Part shown: piece by piece, positions 36,245 to 46,227 of the stretch
Layout of the letters: the number at the start of each line of letters is the position of its first letter
Position numbering within the stretch: the first letter of the stretch is position 1
NCBI GenBank assembly: GCA_023078555.1
Contig: CM041201.1
Span: forward strand, 4,161,713-4,225,712
Direction: 5' to 3'
DNA: 64,000 bases
From: Ulva prolifera
Taxonomy: Eukaryota > Chlorophyta > Ulvophyceae > Ulvales > Ulvaceae
The notes under the pieces: generated by a model
Seen by the model: the letters and a program-made list of their open reading frames with translations, nothing else
Told to the model about the DNA's origin: nothing
The model's database searches: none
Position numbers and translations under genes: made by a program

Positions 36245-39200
36245 CCGTCGAGTGCTGCATTCAGGGCGAATGGTTAGGCTCCCAGCTGCGAGCGCGCGGG
36301 CTTGGTTGAGCGTGGTCATCGCAGTGGCGCTGCAGCAACTGTAGCAGCGCTTAAGCCCGGGTGGTGCATGCGCAATTGAGCGTTGAGTAAAGTTCAACGA
36401 AAGATGTCGCCATGGGCAGCAAAATGGCTCAAAATTTTAAACACGCGGGCGAAAACATCCCAAGCTTGAGCCACCTTGCACCACAGCCTTCCGACATGGA
36501 AATCATTGCACAGGCGTGCACGCGGTGGATGGGTTGTCTAGACCGATGCTTGACATCGACGCATGAGATTGATACATGTGTTACACGGACGAAGTCGGGG
36601 AGGCAGGTAGCACAGCTGGAACCATGCACAGGACCAGAAACACAAACGCAATTGCCACCAGTGGACGCAGGCACAGCGGCTCAAGCACATCAACAGCACA
36701 TCCGTACAGCAGGACCGCCACGCACGTCACGTTGGTCTGGTTGGCAACAGCCGGGCGGTCAGCTTGGGCCACTTCGGCCGCGCAGAAGGGTGCGGGCTCC
36801 TCCTGTGCATGTGCTCATGAGGGCTGAGTGTGATCGGGGCTTATGGATGGGGGTGAGTGGTTGTGCGCATGCGCGCAATGGCGAGGAGTGTGTGGCTGTC
36901 CTGCTTTGCACGGAAGCCGTAGACGTATTTGATACGTGTCAACATCCGCTGTCGACGATGGCGTTGGTGTGCTGGAGCTTTGCCCCAGCGGTGCTGCCTG
37001 CCTGTCCGAATTTGCCCTGCTAACACACCCCACGCCCGCGCCCGCGCGCATGCACACGCACACAGCCCCATGCACCCAAGCCCCACAGACGTGCACCCAC
37101 CCCCACACGCACGCCATGATCACGCGCAGCCGCACACGCTACGCAACGCTGCTACCGCCATCGCGACAGAGGTGGCCCATCCTGAACGCCCGGCTGCCAT
37201 CGGCCCGCAAGAAATGCGGGGGACCCCCCAGCCCCATACCCAGACCCGTCCTGAAACACGCACCCACCCTCAGAGCTGCCCCTGAGCGGCACACCGCGGT
37301 GGTCGCGACCAAGCAAAGCCGTCACCACTCAGCACGCCCAAGCAGAAGTGATGTATTCTATAGTGTCGTGCTCATGCAAGCACGCCTGCAGGTGAGAGAG
37401 TGTGACATGGGTAAAGGCGGCGAGGCGGGCAGCCCCGCGAAACCAGCGAGTAGCGTGAGAACACGACCACCAACGGCCTGCCGGTGAGAGAGTGAAAGGC
37501 CTAGGTGAAAGTGCATGCATTTTGGCACATGTCATATGCAATGGGGCTAAACAGACCATGATGGCTTGACTCTGCGGATTTTTTTGTACGGGCTCTGCGG
37601 TGCCGCTTGCGTCTGTGCCGATTTTGCCCTGGTAATGACGACAGTACCACTGCACGAGGCGGGGGTACGCATTTGTGAGATTGCACCTGGAGCTTCTGAG
37701 ATCACCGCACGCAAGCACATGGACAGATCACGTCACAGGGGAGACATGGCAGAAGAGTGAACGGGTCTACGCAAACATAGCGATCGACTCGAGTCGCAGA
37801 TATGATGTATCGGTGCGCGTATGTTCCCAGGAGATCAAGCGGGTCTAAGCTAAGACAGCGCAAGCATCGCTCCCGACGTAGCGTCAACACACACAGCCCA
37901 TGTGCACAGTGCATAATCAAATGTGTTGTACCAGCCTTGCACGGCGCGCAGACACAGCACATGCGGAGGGCCTTGCACACACCGTATGAAAGTCAAAGTG
38001 CACCCCAAACGTAGCAATTTCCTTGCATGCCCTTGCAGGGAAGGTCCCTGCACGTCCCCTGGTGCACTAGGAGTGACTACCTAGCACTCCCACGCCAAAT
38101 GCATCCGCCATGCCGTGCCGGTGGCCGTGGCGCCGGTGGCTTTCCACCATAAAGAATTTGAGCGTTCACGTAGTACATGTGGTGCTTACTGTGCAATGCG
38201 AATGTTAATCAGCGCTGAGCGACTTGATCGGTCATGCTGATGTTATCGCGAGCACACAGCGGGGCCTGCAGCCTGGTAAGTTCACTTACGAATGAGGAAT
38301 CGGTCCATCGTAGAAGAGGATATGACACTGCGTGTTTGTGTGTTCTTTGGAGAAGGCTGAAGCGGACAATGGTGGATCTGGTGGGGGGGCCACAGGAGAT
38401 GTGCTGGCACCCCGTCCTGGGGCGTATTGGTGAAAGCAGGTAGTATGTCGATGGATTGACGATGCTTCATGATCGTTGAAGGCTGCACCTGACAGGTGAG
38501 AAGCTGTGATATCGCCATCTGCAGCATCGCGATCGATAACTGTACACGTTGTGCCTGGACGGAACGCGTGCATCCCTCGCCTAGCTTCATCCAGTGCACT
38601 ACTGAAGTGCAAATTTTGTGGCAGATTGGGCCGCATAGCAATATATCGACAATTGGTCACCTGTGTCAGCAAGGGATCGGCTATGATGAGGCTGTTGCGG
38701 TTGTGGTCTGGTGGCCGCATCGGCTGCATCTGGTGAGCATTACAAGATCCAATGTTCTACAGACTTCTGCATACTCAGTGTCCATTCACCTTTCTCTCTG
38801 TAAAAGCTAAAGTCAGCACGTCGAATCCGAGGTGTAGTCACGCACGCGTATAAACCCCCAATGGCGTGGGGAGTCGTGCGTGTTGTACTGCCCTGCGCAA
38901 GAGTGAGCAAGTGTGAGCACAACGAGAATCTATCGCATGCATGTCTTGTTCTTGTGCAGGTGTATATCACAGCGCAGAGCCTGCTAGCGGAGTGTTGCTT
39001 GCAGGACTGTGGCCTGAGAGCTGTCGTGCATGCACGTCCGCGGCGCCGGCCGGCTTGCTGATGACAAGGTGGTTCATACACAACGAGGGTGCAGAACACA
39101 GTGGTGTCGAATCGACACTGTCCATAGCTGCTAGTATGCATAGTACGCATAGGTAGCTCGCCCCTCTTCGTACCTGTCCGGTTGGCTGCAGAAGTGCATT

Positions 39201-39460
39201 GGCACGGACAGATCCCCGATCGCAGGCCACGCGAACGTGTACTCACGTGTAGTACAAGATGCTTTGCTGACTCCAACTTGAATACGATGTCGAGAGATTG
39301 AGTAATAGGACTGCGCGGCCTGGGCTGTAGGTCTGCAGGAGTCCGGAGTCTGGAGTCCTGCTGCTGTATACCGTGGCAGTCTTGGTCCCACCGGTCACAT
39401 CTGACTGAAGTGCTCCACATTGCTCCAAGAGCGTAGGAGGACAAAAGGACATAATCAGTC
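36245..39460. other. Long unclear region, about 3.2 kb
   Basis: Contains an ATG frame at 36412 that reaches a GTAGCA donor-like site near 36606 (MGSKMAQNFKHAGENIPSL...); a strongly C- and CA-rich + strand stretch at about 37021-37120; and a protein-like - strand frame at 38286-38729. None has recognisable homology or complete splice structure. At least one small gene may be here, but I cannot define it. Confidence 0.35.
38286..38729 (-). CDS. Candidate exon of an unidentified - strand gene
   Basis: Open frame of 147 codons with protein-like composition (SALDEARRGMHAFRPG, CTVIDRDAADGDITASHL). A possible splice site lies near 38660 (GACACAG|GTGACC read on the - strand). No family is recognised. 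The opposite strand is also open for about 100 codons, so this may be chance. Confidence 0.25.
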   Translation of the reverse strand: MQPMRPPDHNRNSLIIADPLLTQVTNCRYIAMRPNLPQNLHFSSALDEARRGMHAFRPGTTCTVIDRDAADGDITASHLSGAAFNDHEASSIHRHTTCFHQYAPGRGASTSPVAPPPDPPLSASAFSKEHTNTQCHILFYDGPIPHS

Positions 39461-41092
39461 ATGAAAAGCCAGATTTCCGTGGTTGTTGGCGCGAGCCGTG
39501 GCATTGGACTGGAGCTGGCCAAGGTGCTGCTCAGCACTGGCAGCGGGGATGTTTTCGCCACATGCAGGACGGAGTCACCCACCCTGTCTGAACTGGATGG
39601 CCAAAGCTCTACGTTTCATGCTGTATCAGGTGCGCGGTGCTATGCTTGGCATTTTCCCGTGTTAATCATCATGAAGCAGGGAGTCGGCACAGAGCTGGTC
39701 ATGAGCTAGCGCTGTGCCGATGCACTGCAGTGCATCACATGTGACAGTCAAGCTTCACCACTGCCATAATCGTTATATTCAAAGACATTGCTGACGACAA
39801 TAGCAGCTTAATAAGTACTAGTGGCAGTGCTTGCACGCCCAAAAACAAAAATGCATCACATGACATGGCTCTTGCAGATGTCATGTTGCGCCGAGAGGCA
39901 GCCAGAGTGGCATGCACAGGTACCACCACCAAGCTTAGCAGTCATCAGGCGCAAGTATCGCCAGGAGGCCCTCCTCGATGTGCCTGTGCCATCGACACTG
40001 CATGGCGGCGACGCAGTAACTTACTTGAAGGCGTGATGTGCAGGCGTGGATGTGCTGTCAACAGAGGGCTGTGCACCTCTGGCGGCGCTGCCTGCTTCCA
40101 GCATCGACCTAGTTGTCTGCAGCGCCGGCGTGCTCACAAATGATGATTTCAGCACCATTAGCTTCCCGGACTGTGCGTGGCAGTTCAACACCAATGCCCT
40201 AGGGCCACTGCGAGCCGTGCAGGCGCTGCTGCCCAAGCTCAAGGAGGGATCCAAGATTGTATTTATTGGCTCACAGCTCAGTAGCTTTGGGCACACCGCG
40301 TCTGCGAAGCGGGTAAGTGCGCAAATCTGCTGTGAAAACCCTGCAGAGCGTCCCAAGCAACGGCCATGCCATGGGCAAGCTTCCTTCCAAATGTGCAGCT
40401 GAGGTCATAGTTCACTCGGAAATCAGGGCCATTCCAATCGATTGTGATTTAGCATTTCCATAGTGCAGCGCACTGTTGTGGTGTGGCCACGCTGCGCACC
40501 ACACGACATGCGAACGCATGTACGCATCTGTCCTGTGTCTATGCCATGGCATGCATGGAGCCTCTCCCATGGAGCCCTGCTCAGGACGCGGTGGCGGCTG
40601 GCTGTGAATGCACGCGAGCAACGCATGTCTGGGCGACGGGTGACGCCCGATTTAGGGATTAATTTATTTCGTAATAATGACCGACTCGTACTGTTTTATC
40701 AGCACCAACGAATGCCATAACATGTCCAATTGCACATGATGCCGGCGACCGCGAACCCACATTATAATCAAATCACATATGCAGCTTCCATATGTGCGCA
40801 ACCCGAAGACCCCATATGCACCATATGTGGCATGCAGTTTGGCTACCGCATGAGCAAGTGTGCGGCGCACATGGCGGCGCGCTGCCTCGCGGAGGACCTC
40901 CGTCCCCACGGCATCACTGTTGCCATCATACATCCTGGTACTGTGGACACAGATATGGCTCAGTCAACGGGCATCAAGGCCGAGGTCAGCCCACAGGACA
41001 GCGCGGCCGGCATTGCCCGTGTGATTGAGGGCCTCGCCTTCGCAGACACGGGATCGTTCCAAAACTACCTCGGAGAACCAATGCCCTGGTAG
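39461..41092 (+). CDS. Short-chain dehydrogenase/reductase (SDR family)
   Basis: Exons 39461-39629, 40044-40312, 40838-41092; phases 1 and 0 close to 230 residues. Family role: NAD(P)H-dependent oxidoreduction of carbonyl or hydroxyl groups; the substrate cannot be predicted. Seen here: the Rossmann glycine motif VVVGASRGIGLELAKVL at the N terminus, CSAGVL in place of the common NNAG motif, GSKIVFIGS as the beta-5 strand with catalytic Ser, the active-site YRMSK (Tyr and Lys present), and IHPGTVDTDMAQ after it. Length and the GTVDTDM motif resemble small C-factor/carbonyl-reductase-like SDRs. There is no clear transit peptide, so it may be cytosolic. Introns are about 414 and 525 nt. Confidence 0.9.
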
Positions 41093-42077
41093 CAAATCGC
41101 TGCCAGCAAGCCCTGGCGCTGTCTCGAGTTGAGCCTTGATCATTGACTTATGGCTGCCTCGGGCTGGCATAGGCAGGAGGAGGCGGGACGTGCTCTGGGT
41201 ATGATCAGGGCGATGGCGTTTTCACCTGGGATTGTAGGGCGGCTGTGGAGCTGGTGTTGTTCTTGGGCTATCTGGACCGAGTTCTGAGGGTGGTGTGTCG
41301 CTGAATAATCATGGTGTTGATGTGAATGTCAGTCCAATTGAACTGCTTGAGAGTATCCCTCGTGTGAACAAGGGCAGGGGCGGCCCCCAGTGCTGAGCAA
41401 ATGTCCGCCGCCGGCATCTGCCATTTGGTTAGCTATTTGGGGTAAGCAACAGTGTTGCTGAGGGTTTGGCACATATATATTCCATCCTGGCAGGCTCACG
41501 GTGCAGCTGTCGCCATGAGTTTGGCTTAGCTTGCTGCTGCAGCTTTTTCTGGTTGGCCATATGCCGATGTCGATGCTACCGCTCACGAAACGGCGGATCC
41601 GAAACGCATCACATGGTGGCACTGTGTAGACTTGCACTTCGTCCACACTGCATGAGAGGCCGAACAGCACCTGTTTGCTGCTACTGTAGCTGATCCGTGC
41701 TTGTGTGTGGTGCAAACACCTTTCTCTTACCATTTCTTTGTACCTAGGCCTCTGCCGCGTCATTACAGTCAGGCTGGCTCGCATATGCTTTTCGCAAGTC
41801 AAACCACTTATGTCAAGTGAGATCTTGCAGGATCAGGGGCCGGATCAGTACGCAGGTGTAAACATATCCTTCTTTCTGTTTCAGCCAGATTTATTCAACA
41901 CTGTGGGCCTTAATACCCTTCGCACTGCTGCGGTACTCCGTGTCTGCTCCGTAGCCCTGTTGTGAGTTGAGATTTTGCAGCTGATAGTTTTCTTCATTGC
42001 CTTGTTGAAAACGGTGATAACACAAACAAGCTCCTATATAATGGTTGGAAATCCCATATGTGGAATTATTGTTCTCA
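41093..42077. other. Intergenic, about 1 kb
   Basis: Between the SDR stop (+) and an unidentified - strand gene. A 157-codon - strand frame (41329-41802) is present but shows no recognisable motif. No RNA gene seen. Confidence 0.4.
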
Positions 42078-42577
42078 TTAGCCAAGGCCAGATTGCCCCT
42101 CTGTCTCCAATGTACGCTCCAAGGAATCCACAAACGTCCCCAGTGAATCTGTGTCGCTCACTTCAGATTCAAAATTCCATGCTGGCGGAATGCCTTCGCA
42201 ACTTGACAATTTGCAGATCCATTGATGGGCTGTCGGGGTTGTACCCCCAAATGCCCGCCGCTCTGCATACACATCAACATTGTACATGATGAGGTACACC
42301 TGTGCATTGATAGTATCTGCCAGTCGTGTAGCATGTAGCTGTCAGCCATTCGCACCGATGGCGATGCCGACAGCTGCTTGCCGGCGGTATCCAATCCAGC
42401 CATGGCCGGTCCCACAGTGGTTCGTTGACTGGTCTCTAGAGCTCTCCATGCTCCCTGCTTACTGATTGCGAACTGCCCACAAATGCTCAATCTCTCCGCA
42501 AAACCAACACCCCCTCCAGTAGATTCAGAGGCGACCTGAGCGGATCTCTGGCCTGGTTTCAACCCTTTGATGTCCAT
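42078..42577 (-). CDS. Unidentified small protein (two exons)
   Basis: Proposed exons 42577 to about 42356 and 42299-42078, giving roughly 145-150 residues. The second exon follows an AATGCACAG acceptor and reads VYLIMYNVDVYAERR... KLSSCEGIPPAWNFESE..., ending in an acidic helix (TDSLGTFVDSLERTLETEG). The first exon starts at ATG 42577 (MDIKGLKPGQRSAQ) and contains RLSICGQFAISKQGAWRALE and GPAMAGLDTAGKQL. This reads as a folded protein, not a shadow, but I do not recognise the family. The joining intron would be only about 56 nt (GTGCGA...CACAG), shorter than its neighbours, so the border may be wrong. Confidence 0.5.
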
Positions 42578-43236
42578 TTTTGCAAAGCAGCAGGTGCGTG
42601 CACGAATCCAACAGGGGAAAAGGCTATGTCTAGTATCGCCAGTCGCTCGTGTTTGCGTTGGCGAAGTCAAAATCACGACAGCGGCGCACAAACCTGAAGC
42701 CCTCAAGTGCAGTGACCCCACTGCGTTCCTGCATCCAGTTGGTTCGTACATGCCAGATGCCTGTTCAGCGAGGAACCACGTGGCCACAGGTATCTCATGC
42801 ATTGCCAGACTACAGCTCGTACACCCAGCTGGACTGGGTCCAGATGGACTAGGTATGCTCCAACTCATCAATACAATCCTGCAAGCTTCTCATCGACGAG
42901 TCATCGTTGAGTCATTGCGGAAGTACAGGCACAATAGTGGAGCACTGATTGGCGGACAACGCGGTGAGTCCTCACGAGATCACAACACCCATGAATAACA
43001 ACTGCACCAGATTGATCAATGCAGCGTGAACAGGAGTAAACGCCCGCATAGACCTGTTCTGTGCTATCTCTATGTGCAGACACTTGGCTGTTGATAAGCT
43101 TGCGAGCTCAACTCATGTACAGTCTAAACAAGGAATATGCACGCAAGAACATCATGCTGGGGATGTGGGCGATGCTTTGGCGTACACAGACAGAAGATGC
43201 CACGAAAAGAGCGACAGCATTGCACAGCTGCGAAAT
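42578..43236. other. Intergenic, about 0.66 kb
   Basis: Between two - strand genes. The left part is open in the same - strand frame as the small unknown gene (up to 42871) and might be extra 5' coding sequence. The rest shows nothing specific. Confidence 0.35.
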
Positions 43237-43635
43237 TCAGTAACCTTCATATGATACTGCAATCTTGCTGTATAGAGGATGTTGCTGCCTTATTATCGCA
43301 GCGCTTACTTCATGGACTGCTGGGCCAAACGCCACAGAGTATCCAAAGATTGAGAATGTCTGCGCATCAGCATCATGTGTGATTCTTCCCCCACCGCAAA
43401 CATCTACGCTCAGCCTCGTCCCTTGTAGCTCACGCTTGGTTCGTTGAAACACATCATTGTGGAAAGAGCATGATTTGTACCCCCGCACAATCAGCTTCGA
43501 TTGCGTGCCGTCCAACGAAGACACCCTCATCAACACATACTTGAAGCTGCACATCATCGCTGATTTGAGTATCAGCACGCAGCAAGGTGGTGACCACGGG
43601 TGTCTGCTGCGCAACAGTCTCACTGCAATGTACAT
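43237..43635 (-). CDS. Phosphohistidine phosphatase (PHPT1/Janus family)
   Basis: Single open frame ending at 43237. Reaction: removes phosphate from phosphohistidine (and phospholysine) in proteins; a small soluble enzyme. Seen here: FKYVLMRVSS, SKLIVRGYKSCSFHNDVF (contains the catalytic His of the family's YHAD-type motif), CGGGRITHDADAQTFSIFGYSVAFGPAVHEVS, and a C terminus at SYEGY like that of animal PHPT1. The fold is complete at about 105 residues. From ATG 43635 the frame adds about 26 residues (MYIAVRLLRSRHPW...) that could be a mitochondrial or plastid presequence; ATG 43557 would give the bare enzyme. It lies about 160 bp downstream of the Nudix gene on the same strand. Confidence 0.9.
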   Translation of the reverse strand: MYIAVRLLRSRHPWSPPCCVLILKSAMMCSFKYVLMRVSSLDGTQSKLIVRGYKSCSFHNDVFQRTKRELQGTRLSVDVCGGGRITHDADAQTFSIFGYSVAFGPAVHEVSAAIIRQQHPLYSKIAVSYEGY

Positions 43636-43794
43636 GCGCCTGATGGGCTGGCATGCACTTCTCAATGTGACAGCACCATAATGTACACAGAGCTCACATG
43701 TGCAAAGCGCTTTTCCAACCAATTTCGGTGCATCGTGTTGTCAGCCTGGACAGCTCACGGCACATGTACAGTTGGCTCACGTGCAGCCACAGAG

Positions 43795-45612
43795 TCAAGC
43801 TCTATCATCTGGCATCATCACGTCCGGCGTGAGTGACGGCAGCCATCTGTGGCGCCATCCCAAGTCAAGCAGAGGCATCGGGGCAGGCGCCACACACCTG
43901 CCTTCATCAACCAGACAGTCACAGACGTACTCCCCGTCCCATGACGCCAGACGCTCGTTGACTACGCTGCGCATCATGCGGTGTGCAAGGCTTGCACGGC
44001 CAGGAATGAAAAACATGTCTGTCTCTTGCGCTGGACGCAGCCACCCTTGAGTCCTGGCGACCCACTGCCAGTGAAACCACCTAACATCAGCAATTTCATC
44101 CTCCTGGCCTTCAGTGTTGGGGCAGCCTGTGCCCAAGTATCTGCATACAGCGACTATGCCTGGCAGCAGAATGCATGCTCCTGAGCATAGGCTCCTGCGC
44201 AGCTTGATCACTCGAAGAAGCGTACTGATAAAGCTCTTCCTGTGAAATTCCGGTGTCCATGGCAGCAGCACGGGCAGGAGCACTGAGCTCTGGTGCGGTG
44301 CCATTCCCCTGTTCGTTGGCAGGCACCTCTGCTCGGAATGCAACCATGAGAGACCTCGGGAATGGCCATGGCTGGCTTTCAACGTACGACAGCCTGTCCA
44401 AGGCAATCTGCAGAGACAGCACCGGCGGCATGCATACTGGACGTTGGCGAGCGAGAACTGGTATGCCAGCCACACGGCCGGACATCATGCATCAAAGAGT
44501 CAATGTTGCAGTTTGCGATGTGCCCTCGTGGTTGCATGTCTCAAGCACGATGCATATGACTGACCCAGGCTTGAGGAACACGTACCGCGACACGCGATTC
44601 TTCTAACACTTCTCGACATGCTGCTTCCTCCAGAGACTCTCCGAGCTCAACAAAGCCTGCCAATGCTGAATACCTGCCTGCCGGCCACTTCACATTCCTC
44701 CCTAACAATATGTGGTCATTGCATGTAGCAATCACAATGACCGCAGGATCCACGCGTGCATATGTCGCTCTGCATCAGCACCAAGCTGCGTGGAGCAAGA
44801 TACAACGGACAAGATAAACACTGAACGTAAGCACCAGGCTTTCCCTTCCCATGGAGACCTTTGTGGGGAAGATAGCCCATAGCAGGGGCAGTGTCCCTGC
44901 CATCAGATGTGCAGGGCTGCATGATGAGCCGCTCACAATGCATGGGAGTCAGGCACCTGGCTGATGATGCAGATTTTCTTGCCCAACCAGCGTCTATGGA
45001 TGCAGCATTTTCACCAGTGTCTTCACTAAAGACATTGGCCTTGTGCCATTGCAGGAGACCGTTTGCAGTCCCAGCTAATGCAGCATCTCCAGCACTCATC
45101 TCAGCGCTGCATTTGCGAATATCAAGCCATTCCGCGCGATCAAATCCATCCGGAAGCGTCACATTCTGACTTTGCGTGTGGCCTGCGTAGACCGGCGACC
45201 CTGCTTGATCGATGCCCAAGAATACAATCTGCTCCACCCAACTTTGGTCCATGACCAGCTTTGCAGGGCTGACGGGCGCCAGGCCAACACTCCCCATGCC
45301 TACTTCAGCTGGTCTGGCTGTGGGCTGCTCAGGGTTTTTAATGCACAACGCTGAGCCATTGTTAAGAAGGATGAGTGAAGCGCTGTCCCCCTCCCTTAAA
45401 GTGGCCTGTGCTTCGTCTGTTCGTAAGTGAGCGGCTCTATCAAGAGGGTAGGAGCAATAGATCGGAGCGTCAGCTTCCTGATGCTGTATCATAGCTGGCT
45501 CCTGGACGAAACTGCGAGCGTGGGGAGAAGCAGATCGCAACAAGCTGCCTGCAGCACGACGAAGGTGGCCAACTCTCCAGGTAGACCTAAACTGTGCGAA
45601 AACGGATATCAT
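43795..45612 (-). CDS. NudC/NUDT12-like NADH pyrophosphatase-type Nudix hydrolase without zinc ribbon
   Basis: Exons 44957-45612, 44586-44769, 44226-44407, 43795-44140; phases 2, 0, 2 close to 455 residues. Family role: splits NAD(H), NADH or deNADs RNA caps at the pyrophosphate. Seen here: an Arg/Ser-rich N terminus (MISVFAQFRSTWRVGHLRRA, likely organelle-targeting), a NudC-like N domain (QIVFLGIDQAGSPVYAG, GLLQWHKANVF), YARVDPAVIVIAT, a complete Nudix box (GFVELGESLEEAACREVLEES), the NADH-pyrophosphatase signature SQPWPFPRSLMVAF, DEIADVRWFHW and FIPGRASLAHRM. Between WHKANVF and YARVDP the family normally has a four-Cys zinc ribbon. In this splice model the region reads SEDTGENAASIDAGWARKSA with no Cys. 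The intron donor is CCAG|GTGCCT; the next exon begins at 44769. Confidence 0.92.
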
Positions 45613-46227
45613 TTTACCTACTCAAGTTTCGGGGCAGACTATCTGGCCGATTTCACTTTGGCATGCGGACAAGGCGTGATGGACAGGCATTTTGAACGCC
45701 GTTCTGTCCGTGTGCATGATCAGCGGCAGTGCTGTAAGACGTTTGAGCTAGGATCACGTCCGTGGACATATGTCTGTATTGCAAGTTGGTGCAGCCTCGT
45801 ATGGAAATTGTCAGGTGTGGCTTGGGAACCGCGGCGAACGTGAGCAATGCAAAAAGTGCTGTCTTTGACCGTACATGCCGTGAACGACACTGCTGAATAC
45901 ATGTAGACGTGGACAATCTGCAGACGCGACTATCGAGAACATATCAATGAAGCTCCAGGCAGAAAGCAGGCGGATGCAGTGGGTGCGACAAGGACACAGC
46001 TCTGATGCAGTGCAACATGGTACACCACGCTCACGCATTCGAATATGTATGGACCTAACAAGCCATACCGTTACCAGACCTTGACAGCCCCGGACGAGTG
46101 GGACTACACGTCCGAACGAAGCGACGAACTGCCTATCAGGCCACACGTACCAACACCGGCCCCACAAACAACCGGCCACCACCGGCCAGGCGGCCACCAG
46201 TCACAGAGTTGGCATTCGTGAATACAT
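45613..46227. other. Intergenic, about 0.6 kb
   Basis: Upstream of the Nudix start (-) and left of the retroelement relic. Should contain the Nudix promoter. No element recognised. Confidence 0.4.
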
